Assembly: GCF_009935845.1 (NCBI RefSeq)
Contig: NZ_QWEK01000015.1
Span: forward strand, 1 to 64,000
Length of the DNA stretch: 64,000 bases
Direction: 5' to 3'
DNA from: Pseudoflavonifractor sp. 524-17
GTDB taxonomy: Bacteria; Bacillota; Clostridia; Oscillospirales; Oscillospiraceae
Part shown: one piece after another, positions 36,265 to 44,291 of the stretch
Layout of the letters: each line of letters starts with the position of its first letter
Numbering within the stretch: the stretch's first letter is position 1
Program-made: the position numbers and the translations under genes
Notes under the pieces: model-generated
What the model saw: only the letters and a program-made list of their open reading frames with translations
Told to the model about the DNA's origin: nothing
Database searches by the model: none

Positions 36265-38802
36265 TTATTTCAGATAGTCCTGGACAGCTTTCAATAGCTT
36301 TGACATCTGTGCGGAATGGAACCGTACCATCTGAGGCCAATCTTCCTCCGAACCAATGCCGACATCTGCCAATTCATCCGAAATCTGTGAGGCGCGGGTC
36401 TCATCCGAACGATTCCACGTCAAAGCGCCACCATATGCGGCCTCAATTTCCGCTCTATGGGAGAGAAGCTGGTCAAAGATAGCTTTGTTCTTCTGCTTAT
36501 CGCCTACGTCAATGTATATCTTCACGAAGGCGGAATTAAAATTCGCTACACAAAGTGCTTGTATTCCTGACACAGAAGTGATTCCGGCCACATTGTTGCT
36601 GGTAGTATCGCCGCTGTATGTAAAGGTGCCAGTGGCCTCCCGGATGGCCGGCATAGCATACTGCCAGTACTTCTTGCGGAGGGCATGACGTCTTTCCGCA
36701 ACATTGTCTGCCTGTTCTGTCTCATCCAAACAGAACATCAACTGCTCCGGTTCCTCACCAAAAAGGGGAAGGAGCTTTTTCAGCATATTGATTTTCGATT
36801 GCGTGTCCGTCCCGGTCAAAACATAAATCCCCTCTTCGATCCTCCGGGAGGAGTGAAACTGATCCGGCTGATTGGAAAAATGAGAGGACATATCCTCATT
36901 AGGATCACTGCTGTGGGCCAGACGGGTCAACACAGACTTATCCTTTTCATGGAGCTGCATCAAAACCTGCTGATACATCTCAGCCCAGCTGCCTACAGGC
37001 TGTTCGATGCCATGGAAGATATAGCGTGAAATCATTTTTCCCGTCAGAGGTGTGTCCTCTTCCAGCGTCACGCGGTCCATTTGGCGCACCGGTGGGCAAT
37101 AGGCGGTTTCCGGCCTGGGCCAGAGCGTCACGGCCTCATCCTGCAAAATAGCGTCCCGCTGCTCCAGCTCCGCCTCCGTCCATTTTATCTGATTTTTGAT
37201 CCAGCGGTTGATGTGGAGACCGCCCTCCTCAAATCCGCCAGTCATTGTCTTCTTCTCCGGGAAACGAGCGTTTTGGTACTCGGAGTTGTATCCAGTCAGG
37301 GTCAGATTTGCCAGCCGGTGTAACCACAGCTCGTAAACGCGCTCATAATCCTCCCCCAGGTTTTCCGCCCAGCCCCGAGTCAATGTTTGCGGCATGATAT
37401 GCTCGATGGACAGGTCACCGCTGTCCAGCTTGTTCCAAACGCCAATGGAACCATCCTTCAGACTGCCGTTTTCCAGCCGCTCGAAGAGATACTTTTTATT
37501 TTCACCCCGCATCAGATAGACACTTTTCTGGGACAGTGCCATACGAAATTCTTCATCTGCCGGGAACCGTCCCGACTCCCGCTTGCCATTTAGCGTGTAG
37601 GTGAACTTTTCGCAATAGTTGTCCGCTGTTCCATCCAAGTTAATAATGTCGCGGTGCAAAAACAGGAAGATTTTGTTCAGCGCGTTGGTAGGAAGGTCGC
37701 AGATTGTCCTCCGGAACAGGTAAGCTTCTGTCTGTCGGAATATTTTAAGGATGTCTGCCTGGCTCAGCGTCCCGGCATCCCCCAGCCGCAATATCTCCAG
37801 GAAGAACGGTCGGGTAACGGTGGTTTTCAGGCGGTTCAGACGATAAATACACCAGTCCAGCTCTGTGGAGTTGGGGGAAACAACATCCGGCTGGATCAGC
37901 TTGCGATACCGTTTGGCATAGGCGAGCATCTCCTTCAGAACATCCTCTGTGGCTTGTCCATTCCGCTCCGCCTCCTGCCGGAAAGTCTTAAAGCCGGGAT
38001 AGACATTTTTCAAGTTGGGTATCATCTGCTGCTTGATGCTAAGATAGTCTCGGACGAAAGAACTGACATCGTAGCCCGTATTCTTCTCGATTTCGTTCCA
38101 ATACTTCGTGTAATAGACTTCCTGTTCATGGAGCGAAAGTCCCATCAGAATATAATTGCGAATCTTATCCCCTTCGCTCAGTGCAAGACCGGTGGAGTTC
38201 AGACTCTCAAAAATAAGCTGCGGATCATCCTCGTGGTTCAGAGTAATATTGATGATCTGCAATTTGCTGATGGCGCTGTAAAGTGCGTCGATGGAAATTT
38301 CCTGCCGCTGGATGCGGTCGCGGAAATAGCGGTAGTTAATGGTGAGGTTAGACTCCACGATTTGTTCGGCGTCAGCGTCAAACAAACTGACAAACGCCTT
38401 TTGATCGTCTTTAATTGGCTTGAGTTTGATTTTCTGGCTGTCATTCTCAAATTCATCGATCAGATATTTCTTGAGCAACAGAGAGGACAGATTTTTTTGC
38501 TCAGCCTGTACCACACCTTTCTCCAGCAAACGGTGCATCGCAAGCATCAGCAGGGAAACCGTGGTGAGACGCTGTTGGCCGTCGATAATCAGATAATCCA
38601 TCATTTGCCCGCCTGGGTCGCTGACCGAAACAACGCTTCCGAAAAAGTGGCTGTTCAAGCCTTTCCGCGCAACCGAAACCAAATCGTTGTACAGCTGACG
38701 GCACTGTTCAATCTTCCAGTCATAGTTGCGCTGGTAAACAGGAATGATGAGATGGGCGCTGCCGCCCATATACTGAATCAGCCATTGCTCATATCCCTTC
38801 AT
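36265..38802 (-). CDS. GmrSD-like DUF262/DUF1524/DUF4268 protein, putative anti-phage nuclease
   Basis: An 845-residue protein. The N-terminal DUF262 (GmrS-like nucleotide-binding ParB/Srx fold) shows IPVYQRNYDW at 20-29, DGQQRLTT at 74-81 and FESLNSTGLALSEGDKIRNY at 198-217. A DUF1524 (GmrD-like HNH nuclease) has SIEHIMPQ with His468 and HRLANLTLTGYNSEYQN at 495-511. The last about 130 residues resemble DUF4268. GmrSD and relatives cut modified phage DNA, so a type IV restriction role is a reasonable inference, not shown. It is the only large cargo gene of the island. Confidence 0.85.
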   Translation of the reverse strand: MKGYEQWLIQYMGGSAHLIIPVYQRNYDWKIEQCRQLYNDLVSVARKGLNSHFFGSVVSVSDPGGQMMDYLIIDGQQRLTTVSLLMLAMHRLLEKGVVQAEQKNLSSLLLKKYLIDEFENDSQKIKLKPIKDDQKAFVSLFDADAEQIVESNLTINYRYFRDRIQRQEISIDALYSAISKLQIINITLNHEDDPQLIFESLNSTGLALSEGDKIRNYILMGLSLHEQEVYYTKYWNEIEKNTGYDVSSFVRDYLSIKQQMIPNLKNVYPGFKTFRQEAERNGQATEDVLKEMLAYAKRYRKLIQPDVVSPNSTELDWCIYRLNRLKTTVTRPFFLEILRLGDAGTLSQADILKIFRQTEAYLFRRTICDLPTNALNKIFLFLHRDIINLDGTADNYCEKFTYTLNGKRESGRFPADEEFRMALSQKSVYLMRGENKKYLFERLENGSLKDGSIGVWNKLDSGDLSIEHIMPQTLTRGWAENLGEDYERVYELWLHRLANLTLTGYNSEYQNARFPEKKTMTGGFEEGGLHINRWIKNQIKWTEAELEQRDAILQDEAVTLWPRPETAYCPPVRQMDRVTLEEDTPLTGKMISRYIFHGIEQPVGSWAEMYQQVLMQLHEKDKSVLTRLAHSSDPNEDMSSHFSNQPDQFHSSRRIEEGIYVLTGTDTQSKINMLKKLLPLFGEEPEQLMFCLDETEQADNVAERRHALRKKYWQYAMPAIREATGTFTYSGDTTSNNVAGITSVSGIQALCVANFNSAFVKIYIDVGDKQKNKAIFDQLLSHRAEIEAAYGGALTWNRSDETRASQISDELADVGIGSEEDWPQMVRFHSAQMSKLLKAVQDYLK

Positions 38803-38877
38803 GGAGTGGCCCCCTTTTCTTTATGTGCAAAGTTATTTTACAGGTTTTTCATACACAAGTCAACCGAGGAATAAGCA

Positions 38878-38910
38878 CAGACGCAGGAATATCTACAACT
38901 CCTGCGTCTG
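38878..38910 (-). terminator. Second hairpin downstream of tRNA-Pro
   Basis: CAGACGCAGGA (38878-38888) and TCCTGCGTCTG (38900-38910) form a perfect 11-bp stem with an 11-nt loop. The T-run is weak on the minus strand, so this is a likely backup terminator. Confidence 0.6.
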
Positions 38911-38936
38911 GTTGTTAAAGAATATTCTCGACAGAA

Positions 38937-38988
38937 ATGATAAATCCGAACCCGTCCCCAACTTGGAGGATAGCGTTCGGATTATCAT
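38937..38988 (-). terminator. Inverted repeat directly after tRNA-Pro
   Basis: Arms 38937-38951 and 38975-38988 pair over 14 positions with one bulged base and are followed on the minus strand by TTTCTG. It begins 5 nt past the CCA end of the tRNA and probably terminates its transcript. Confidence 0.6.
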
Positions 38989-38992
38989 GAGA

Positions 38993-39069
38993 TGGTCCGA
39001 GTGACTGGACTTGAACCAGCGGCCTCTTGAACCCCATTCAAGCGCGATACCAAACTTCGCCACACCCGG
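38993..39069 (-). tRNA. tRNA-Pro (anticodon GGG)
   Basis: The minus strand folds into a full cloverleaf of 77 nt: acceptor CCGGGTG with CACTCGG (one G-U pair), discriminator A and encoded CCA; D-stem GCG/CGC; anticodon stem CTTGA/TCAAG with loop ATGGGGT, giving anticodon GGG (reads CCC); T-loop TTCAAGT. It lies next to the accessory island with its 3' end facing it, but no convincing attachment-site duplication was found. Confidence 0.95.
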
Positions 39070-39099
39070 ATAAAATTATTTCACGGAAACGACTTATTT

Positions 39100-39128
39100 A
39101 ATATACCACAGCCTTTCCTATTTTGCAA
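39100..39128 (-). promoter_or_regulatory. Sigma-A-type promoter of tRNA-Pro
   Basis: On the minus strand, TTGCAA (39123-39128) and TATATT (39100-39105) are 17 nt apart and 31 nt upstream of the tRNA 5' end. Confidence 0.7.
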
Positions 39129-39215
39129 GAGCGAGACGTAATTTTGTTTTTATTTTTCCATATCCTCACTTTTTTCCGCCGGTGGTCATAGGATAAAAAG
39201 AAGGAGGGATATATC

Positions 39216-39599
39216 TTGGGTTCCATGGGAAGCATTGTCACATATGTATATACATCTTACGCCCGTCTGCCCATCCAGGGGGCGACGGTGGCCTTTACGC
39301 AGAACTGTGCAGACGGAAGGCAGACCCTGTTGGCGGTGCGCGTAACGGACGACAGCGGAAAAACCGCGCCAGTCCGGCTGGCCACGCCGGCTCTCTCGCA
39401 GAGCACCTCTCCCGGCACACAGACGCCCTATGCCCTATGTAATATCTGGACAGAGGCATCTGGCTACGAGTGCAGTATTATTGGGGATGTTCGTGTCTTT
39501 CCAGGCATTGTAAGTACTCAGGACATTGAGCTGGTTCCAGTTCCGCTGGCTGCGGCTGAGGAGGAGCCCTGCGATGATGACGCCCCTCAGCCGCAGTAA
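39216..39599 (+). CDS. SleC pro-domain-like protein (separate gene)
   Basis: A 127-residue protein with a beta-rich, carboxypeptidase regulatory-like pattern: YTSYARLPIQGATVAFT, a VTDDSGKTAPVRL turn, PYALCNIWTEASGYE and DVRVFPGIVSTQDIELVPV, then an acidic Pro-rich tail. This order resembles the N-terminal pro-region of clostridial SleC, which is fused to the catalytic part there. Here it ends 15 nt before the catalytic gene. The TTG start at 39216 is 8 nt after AAGGAGG. No signal peptide. The link to SleC is from recalled family features, not from a search. Confidence 0.7.
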   Translation: MGSMGSIVTYVYTSYARLPIQGATVAFTQNCADGRQTLLAVRVTDDSGKTAPVRLATPALSQSTSPGTQTPYALCNIWTEASGYECSIIGDVRVFPGIVSTQDIELVPVPLAAAEEEPCDDDAPQPQ

Positions 39600-39614
39600 A
39601 GAGAGGAGTATATT

Positions 39615-40742
39615 ATGCCAGCTACCGTTCTCCCCTACATCCCCCAATATATTACGGTTCATATGGGAACGCCTCAGTCGGACGCGGAAAATGTAACAGT
39701 TTCCTTCCCTGACTATGTTAAAAATGTAGCCTCCAGCGAGATTTACCCTACCTGGGAACCAGCCGCCATACGGGCCAACATTCTGGCTATTATCTCGTTT
39801 GCTTTGAACCGGGTTTATACAGAGTTTTATCCCAGCCAGGGATATCCGTTCAATATTACGTCGGAGACTGCCAATGACCAAAAGTTCATCAAAGACCGCA
39901 GCACCTTTGAAAATGTTGATCGAATGGTAGACGAGATGTTCAACTCCTACTTACGGCGCACCGGTTTTGTAGAGCCCCTGTCCGCCAAGTTCTGCAACGG
40001 GACCACCAGCAAGTGTGACGGCCTGTCCCAGTGGGGCAGCCAGGAACTGGCTCTTCAGGGTTATGACACAATGGATATTCTGAATTACTATTACGGAGAC
40101 AATATTGAAGTAGTTACGAACGCGCCTGTCATGGGCATCCGCTACTCCTATCCCGGCCAGCCCCTGCGGGTGGGCGATTCGGGAGAGAGCGTGGTGCAGC
40201 TCCAGGTTATGCTCAACCAGGTGGCCCGGGACTACCCTGCCCTCCCCCGCATTCAACCCGCAAACGGAGTGTTTGATGCCGCTACAGAGCGAGCCGTTTT
40301 GGCCTTTCAGCGGATCTTCAATCTAACGCCTGACGGTATTGTGGGCAACGCCACCTGGTATAAGCTGGTCTACCTCTACGTGGGCATCCGGGACCTGGCC
40401 GAGCTGGTCAGCGAGGGACAGACATTCTATGGCATCGTCCTTCAGGAGCCCGCCGACGGACAGCTGTCCTTTGGAGATCAGGGGGAGGATATCCGCATCC
40501 TGCAATACATGCTGTCTGTTATCGCGGAATTTTACCCAGAGGTGACAACTGCGGCGGCAGATGGTATCTATGGAGAGGACACCCGCCAATCCGTACTGGC
40601 GTTTCAGCAGTATGCCGGCCTTCCCGCCACCGGAACAGTAAACGCTACGACCTGGCTGGCGCTCTACCGCGCCTATGAGGGCATTCGCTCCACCGTAAAC
40701 ATCCAGCTTCCAGAGGTAGAGCTCCCTCCGGCCCCCCAATAA
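39615..40742 (+). CDS. SleC-type spore cortex-lytic transglycosylase domain plus two peptidoglycan-binding domains
   Basis: A 375-residue protein. Residues about 10-165 form a SpoIID/SleC-like lytic transglycosylase domain: DYVKNVASSEIYPTWEPAAI holds the likely catalytic Glu42, followed by NRVYTEFYPSQGYPFNIT and FCNGTTSKCDGLSQWG with two cysteines. Two PG_binding_1 domains follow at about 185-255 and 285-355 (AVLAFQRIFNLTPDGIVG, SVLAFQQYAGLPATGTV). No Sec signal is seen, which fits SleC stored in the spore. It should cut cortex glycan at muramic-delta-lactam during germination. Own ribosome site GAGAGGAG. Confidence 0.82.
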   Translation: MPATVLPYIPQYITVHMGTPQSDAENVTVSFPDYVKNVASSEIYPTWEPAAIRANILAIISFALNRVYTEFYPSQGYPFNITSETANDQKFIKDRSTFENVDRMVDEMFNSYLRRTGFVEPLSAKFCNGTTSKCDGLSQWGSQELALQGYDTMDILNYYYGDNIEVVTNAPVMGIRYSYPGQPLRVGDSGESVVQLQVMLNQVARDYPALPRIQPANGVFDAATERAVLAFQRIFNLTPDGIVGNATWYKLVYLYVGIRDLAELVSEGQTFYGIVLQEPADGQLSFGDQGEDIRILQYMLSVIAEFYPEVTTAAADGIYGEDTRQSVLAFQQYAGLPATGTVNATTWLALYRAYEGIRSTVNIQLPEVELPPAPQ

Positions 40743-40787
40743 CCGCTCTGTTTCCTGCTATCCCTGCTATCTATGGAGGTTAACTTT

Positions 40788-41042
40788 ATGACAGAGACTT
40801 ACCCCACGGCACCCGGTGTTCACAGCGAGCTGTGCCGCCAGACCCAGTATGTCTTTCAGAACCTGTCCCAGTATTTTTCCGAGATTGAGGCAGCCCCTGT
40901 AACAGGACTGCATACTGGTCCTTCGGTCCGGAACGTGTACTGGTTTCAGCGCAAGCTGGGCTGTGCGCAGACCGGAATTGTGGACCGCGATTTATACCAA
41001 GCTCTGACCGCCTTGCAGCGGATGTGCCAATTAAATCTATAA
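40788..41042 (+). CDS. Small peptidoglycan-binding-like protein
   Basis: An 84-residue protein. RNVYWFQRKLGCAQTGIVDRDLYQALTALQRM resembles one degenerate peptidoglycan-binding repeat, preceded by a helical region with two Cys. The ATG at 40788 is placed 8 nt after GGAGG; an in-frame start 15 nt upstream is less likely. It lies 45 nt after the SleC-like gene on the same strand and is probably co-expressed as a cortex-binding accessory protein. Function inferred from position and motif. Confidence 0.68.
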   Translation: MTETYPTAPGVHSELCRQTQYVFQNLSQYFSEIEAAPVTGLHTGPSVRNVYWFQRKLGCAQTGIVDRDLYQALTALQRMCQLNL

Positions 41043-41099
41043 TATGCAGGTCCAGCCTGATGAAACAACCGCTTTATCAGGCTGGACCGATTGCTCTCC

Positions 41100-41429
41100 T
41101 CAGCTCTCCCGATCTACAGTGTGGAACTGCTTCAGATTTCCAATCTTCTGGCTGCGCCGGTCCAGCTCTTCCAGAACGGCGGATAGGGGGATCTCCTGCT
41201 GAACCATCATGACCATCAGATGGTAGATGAGATCGGAGATCTCTCCCACCGTCTCTGCGGCCTCCCCATTTTTCGCGGCGATGATGGTTTCAGAGCACTC
41301 CTCCCCCACCTTTTTTAAAATCTTGTCCAGTCCCTTTTCAAAGAGATAGCAGGTGTAAGAGCCCTCCTGCGGGCTGTTTTTACGGGTCTGTATGACCTGG
41401 TAGAGCTGGTTTAAAGTATCCTGGTTCAT
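41100..41429 (-). CDS. hisE: Phosphoribosyl-ATP diphosphatase
   Basis: A 109-residue MazG-like pyrophosphatase catalysing the second step of histidine synthesis. SYTCYLFEKGLDKILKKVGEECSETIIAAKN and EISDLIYHLMVMM carry the metal-binding Glu and Asp residues. Last gene of the his operon; it overlaps hisI by 4 nt. Confidence 0.95.
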   Translation of the reverse strand: MNQDTLNQLYQVIQTRKNSPQEGSYTCYLFEKGLDKILKKVGEECSETIIAAKNGEAAETVGEISDLIYHLMVMMVQQEIPLSAVLEELDRRSQKIGNLKQFHTVDRES

Positions 41430-41761
41430 TTCACTGACTCCTCCATCGGCAGTTCGTTAAAAAAGCAGCTTCTTGCACCGGTGTGGCAGATGGGGCCGTC
41501 TGGCTTGCAGAAATAGAGCAGCGTGTCGGTGTCACAGTCCGTCACCATCCGCCGGACGTGGAGATAGTGGCCGGAACTCTCCCCCTTATTCCACAGCTTT
41601 TGGCGGCTGCGGCTCCAAAACCAGGCGGTTTTGGTCTTTCGGGTCAGCTCCACCGCCTCCCGGTTGGTAAAGCCCAGCATCAAAACCTCCAGCGTATCCG
41701 CCTCCTGGATGATCACCGGGATGAGATTGGACTTTTGGAACAGTTTATCTAACTCCAGCAC
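41426..41761 (-). CDS. hisI: Phosphoribosyl-AMP cyclohydrolase
   Basis: A 111-residue zinc enzyme that opens the purine ring of PR-AMP. LMLGFTNREAVELTRKT, WFWSRSRQKLWNKGESSGH and the cysteine-bearing CDTDTLLYFCKPDGPICHTG are diagnostic. HisE is a separate protein rather than fused. It follows the broken cupin gene by 11 nt. Confidence 0.95.
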   Translation of the reverse strand: MLELDKLFQKSNLIPVIIQEADTLEVLMLGFTNREAVELTRKTKTAWFWSRSRQKLWNKGESSGHYLHVRRMVTDCDTDTLLYFCKPDGPICHTGARSCFFNELPMEESVK

Positions 41762-41772
41762 AAAAGTGCCTC

Positions 41773-42208
41773 CTATTCTCTCATTTCATTTGGAGCAGAG
41801 CTCCACCCCTTAGCCGGACGGCCGTCCTGATAAAAGGCCCGGCGTTCCGGCTGACGGAGGGTGATTTCCTCGTCTGGATAACACACAAGATCCCGTTGCG
41901 GCCGGGTACCCACATCCAAAAGGACCAGCGGCTCCGGACCTGGGTTGAATACGCTGTGGCAGTTGGCGGGCCCCGGTTGCTTGGAGAAAAACGCGCCTGC
42001 CGAAATGGTCCGCTCCCCCTCAGGTGTGCGAAGCACTCCAGTCCCCGACAGCACCAGAAAGAACTCTTCCTGCCTGGTGCGGAACAGTATCCACATTGAC
42101 ATAGAAACCCTGGGAACCCGCCGCATCTCCCAGTAAGCGGGTGGTCAGCCCCAGCCTATCTTGCCAGATGTGCCCCTCTAACAAGGAATTCCAGTAAAGC
42201 AGCTCCAT
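41773..42208 (-). pseudogene. Cupin-family gene, frameshifted and internally deleted
   Basis: The start ATG at 42208 follows the hisF stop directly and has GGAGGGG upstream. The first frame gives MELLYWNSLLEGHIW through GSQGFYVNVDTVP and would then run out of frame; the second frame resumes RQEEFFLVLSGTGVLRTPEG and ends PAKGWSSAPNE at 41773. Related cupins have a Pro-Gly-x-x-Ser-x-x-Tyr-His-Ser-His stretch at the junction that is missing here, so a deletion not divisible by three probably removed metal ligands. The deletion is inferred from family memory; the frame break is seen directly. Confidence 0.75.
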
Positions 42209-42970
42209 TCAGCCCCTCCTGACGGGGATTTGCTGTTCCCTCAAATAGTCTTTCACCTGGGGGACCGTCAGCTCTCCGAAGTGGAAAAGGGACGCAGCCA
42301 GGGCGGCGTCACAGCTGGTCTCCCGAAAGACCTCCGCAAAGTGGGACAGGGTCCCGCCGCCGCCGGAGGCAATCACCGGGATATGAACCGCCTGGGCCAC
42401 CGCTTTGGTCATCTCTATATCAAAGCCCGCCTTTGTGCCGTCAGTATTCATAGAGGTGAGCAAAATTTCACCCGCTCCCAGAGCCTCACCCCGGCGAACC
42501 CACTCGATCAGGTCCAGACCGGTGGGCTTGCGGCCGCCGGCCACCACTACCTCCCAACTGCCGCCTTCCCTGGCCCGGGCGTCCACTGCCAGCACCACGC
42601 ACTGGGAGCCAAAGCGCTCTGCCGCCTGGGAGAGAAGCATTGGGTTGGCCACCGCCGCCGAGTTAACCGAGATTTTGTCCGCCCCAGCCCGGAGAAGCTG
42701 CTGAAAATCGTCTGCCGTTCGGATGCCGCCCCCTACGGTCAGGGGAACAAACACCTGGCTGGCGGCGCGTTCCACAATGTCCGCCACTGTCTGGCGGGCC
42801 TCTACCGTGGCGGTGATGTCCAAAAAGACAATCTCATCCGCCCCCTGGTCGGAGTAATACTTCGCCAGCTCCACGGGATCCCCGGCGTCCCGAATGTTGA
42901 CGAAATTGACCCCCTTGACCACCCTGCCGTCTCTCACATCCAGGCAGGGAATAATTCGCTTGGCTAACAC
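42209..42970 (-). CDS. hisF: Imidazole glycerol phosphate synthase, cyclase subunit
   Basis: A 253-residue TIM barrel that forms IGP and AICAR with ammonia from His[20 protein letters not shown] with the catalytic Asp, [18 protein letters not shown] and [20 protein letters not shown] are typical. It overlaps hisA by 7 nt. Confidence 0.97.
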   Translation of the reverse strand: MLAKRIIPCLDVRDGRVVKGVNFVNIRDAGDPVELAKYYSDQGADEIVFLDITATVEARQTVADIVERAASQVFVPLTVGGGIRTADDFQQLLRAGADKISVNSAAVANPMLLSQAAERFGSQCVVLAVDARAREGGSWEVVVAGGRKPTGLDLIEWVRRGEALGAGEILLTSMNTDGTKAGFDIEMTKAVAQAVHIPVIASGGGGTLSHFAEVFRETSCDAALAASLFHFGELTVPQVKDYLREQQIPVRRG

Positions 42971-43686
42971 TGGGAGCCCCCCTCCCGTACTGCGGCGGCC
43001 AGATCAATGGTACCGGCGTAATAGGCTTTTCCGATGATCGCCCCATAGAGTCCCATCTGGTGCAGCTTCTGGACATCCGCCAAAACAGATACGCCCCCGG
43101 AGGCTACAATCTGGCCGGAGTAGACGGATTGCAGAGCGGACAGACGGGAAAAAGCCGGACCGGAGAGGGTGCCGTCTGTCTCAATATCTGTAAAGATAAT
43201 TGTCTTTACACCTACTGACTCCATTCTTTTTGCAAACATCAGATAGTCTAACCCAGAGTTCTCCACCCAGCCGGCGGTACGTACCTTTCCGTCCTGTGTG
43301 TCAATCCCAACCGCGATGCGGTCCCTGTATCGATCTACAGCGGCCTGGACGAAGTTCGGATCGCTGACCGCCGCCGAGCCAATTACCGCCCGAAACACCC
43401 CCAGAGCAAAGACCGCTTCCAGGTCAGCCATAGAGCGAATTCCGCCCCCCAACTCCACCTTGAGGCCGGACTGCTCTGCAACCGCCCGAACAATCGCACT
43501 GTTTTTCCGCTGGCCGTCCTTTGCCCCGTCTAGATCCACCATATGGAGAAAACGGGCCCCCGCCTCGTAGAAGGCTCTGGCTGTAGTCAAGGGATCTTCT
43601 GCCACCTGATGGACAGTTGCAAAATCTCCTTTGTAAAGCCGAACAACTTTACTATCTTTCAAGTCAATGGCCGGTAAGATAATCAT
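42964..43686 (-). CDS. hisA: ProFAR isomerase
   Basis: A 240-residue TIM-barrel isomerase. The N-terminal [19 protein letters not shown] with the catalytic Asp, [17 protein letters not shown]-type phosphate loop (here [10 protein letters not shown]) and [15 protein letters not shown] with the second Asp are present. It overlaps hisH by 4 nt and hisF by 7 nt. Confidence 0.97.
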   Translation of the reverse strand: MIILPAIDLKDSKVVRLYKGDFATVHQVAEDPLTTARAFYEAGARFLHMVDLDGAKDGQRKNSAIVRAVAEQSGLKVELGGGIRSMADLEAVFALGVFRAVIGSAAVSDPNFVQAAVDRYRDRIAVGIDTQDGKVRTAGWVENSGLDYLMFAKRMESVGVKTIIFTDIETDGTLSGPAFSRLSALQSVYSGQIVASGGVSVLADVQKLHQMGLYGAIIGKAYYAGTIDLAAAVREGGSQC

Positions 43687-44291
43687 CGGTTCAGCCCCCC
43701 GAAATTTCTTAGAATCTGTAATCCTGCCTCGCCGCTCTTCTCCGGGTGAAACTGACAGCCAAAGACGTTCCCATTTTGCACTGCGGCAACCACACTGGTG
43801 CCGTAGTCTGTTGCGGCGATTACCTGTTCTGGCCGGCTGGCCAAGGCGCAGAAGGAGTGGACGAAGTAGACATAGTCCCCCTCTTCCAGGCCGGCAAAGA
43901 GCGGTGATGGATTGGGAAAACGCAGACGGTTCCAGCCGATATGGGGCAGCTTCAATTCCGTCTGAATTCTCTGAACAGAGCCATTGACAAGCCCTAATCC
44001 TTTACACTCTCGAACTTCATTTCCCCAATCGAAGAGGAGCTGCATCCCCAGGCAGATACCCAAAATGGGCTTACGCTCCGCCTGCCTGATGACCAACTGG
44101 TCCAGGCCGCTGCCCCGCAGACGCTCTGCTGCGTCGGGGAACGCCCCAACTCCCGGGAGCAGAATGGCGTCCGCCCGCTCCAGTTCATCCCGGTCCTTTG
44201 TGATCTTCGAGTTCAGTCCCAAATAGTCCATAGCGTTGGTCACGCTTTTAAGATTGCCCACGCCGTAGTCCACAATGGCGATTTTGCTCAC
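43683..44291 (-). CDS. hisH: Imidazole glycerol phosphate synthase, glutaminase subunit
   Basis: A 202-residue class I glutamine amidotransferase that supplies ammonia to HisF. The N-terminal SKIAIVDYGVGNLKSV, the Cys nucleophile in ILGICLGMQLLFD, and GCQFHPEKSG with the His-Glu pair are present. The start is GTG at 44291, overlapping the hisB stop as GTGA; an extension to 44414 is not family-like. Confidence 0.96.
   Translation of the reverse strand: MSKIAIVDYGVGNLKSVTNAMDYLGLNSKITKDRDELERADAILLPGVGAFPDAAERLRGSGLDQLVIRQAERKPILGICLGMQLLFDWGNEVRECKGLGLVNGSVQRIQTELKLPHIGWNRLRFPNPSPLFAGLEEGDYVYFVHSFCALASRPEQVIAATDYGTSVVAAVQNGNVFGCQFHPEKSGEAGLQILRNFGGLNR

Larger units (their letters stand above)
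34121..38802. mobile_element. Accessory island with serine recombinase and defence-type cargo
   Basis: The stretch holds a serine recombinase, an XRE regulator, a 55-residue protein and a DUF262 restriction-like protein, all foreign to the housekeeping genes around it, and reads more AT-rich by eye. It is inserted between the spoIVFA-like gene and tRNA-Pro. Exact ends and attachment sites are not determined; the coordinates are those of the outer genes. Confidence 0.65.
38803..39215. other. Intergenic region with tRNA-Pro and hairpins
   Basis: This 413-nt stretch without protein genes holds tRNA-Pro(GGG), its promoter and two downstream inverted repeats (listed separately), then an AT-rich leader before the SleC-like cluster. 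Nothing else is recognised. Confidence 0.7.

Noticed and set aside
39164-39195. A sigma-K-like pattern (AC, 17 nt, CATAGGATA) before the SleC-like cluster
   Set aside because: The expected transcript start would fall on the ribosome site at 39201-39207, leaving no leader; too weak to list as a promoter.
38803-39215. tRNA-Pro as the integration site of the island
   Set aside because: No duplicated tRNA 3' end exists at the far edge, and serine recombinases do not usually target tRNA genes; kept only as a weak possibility.
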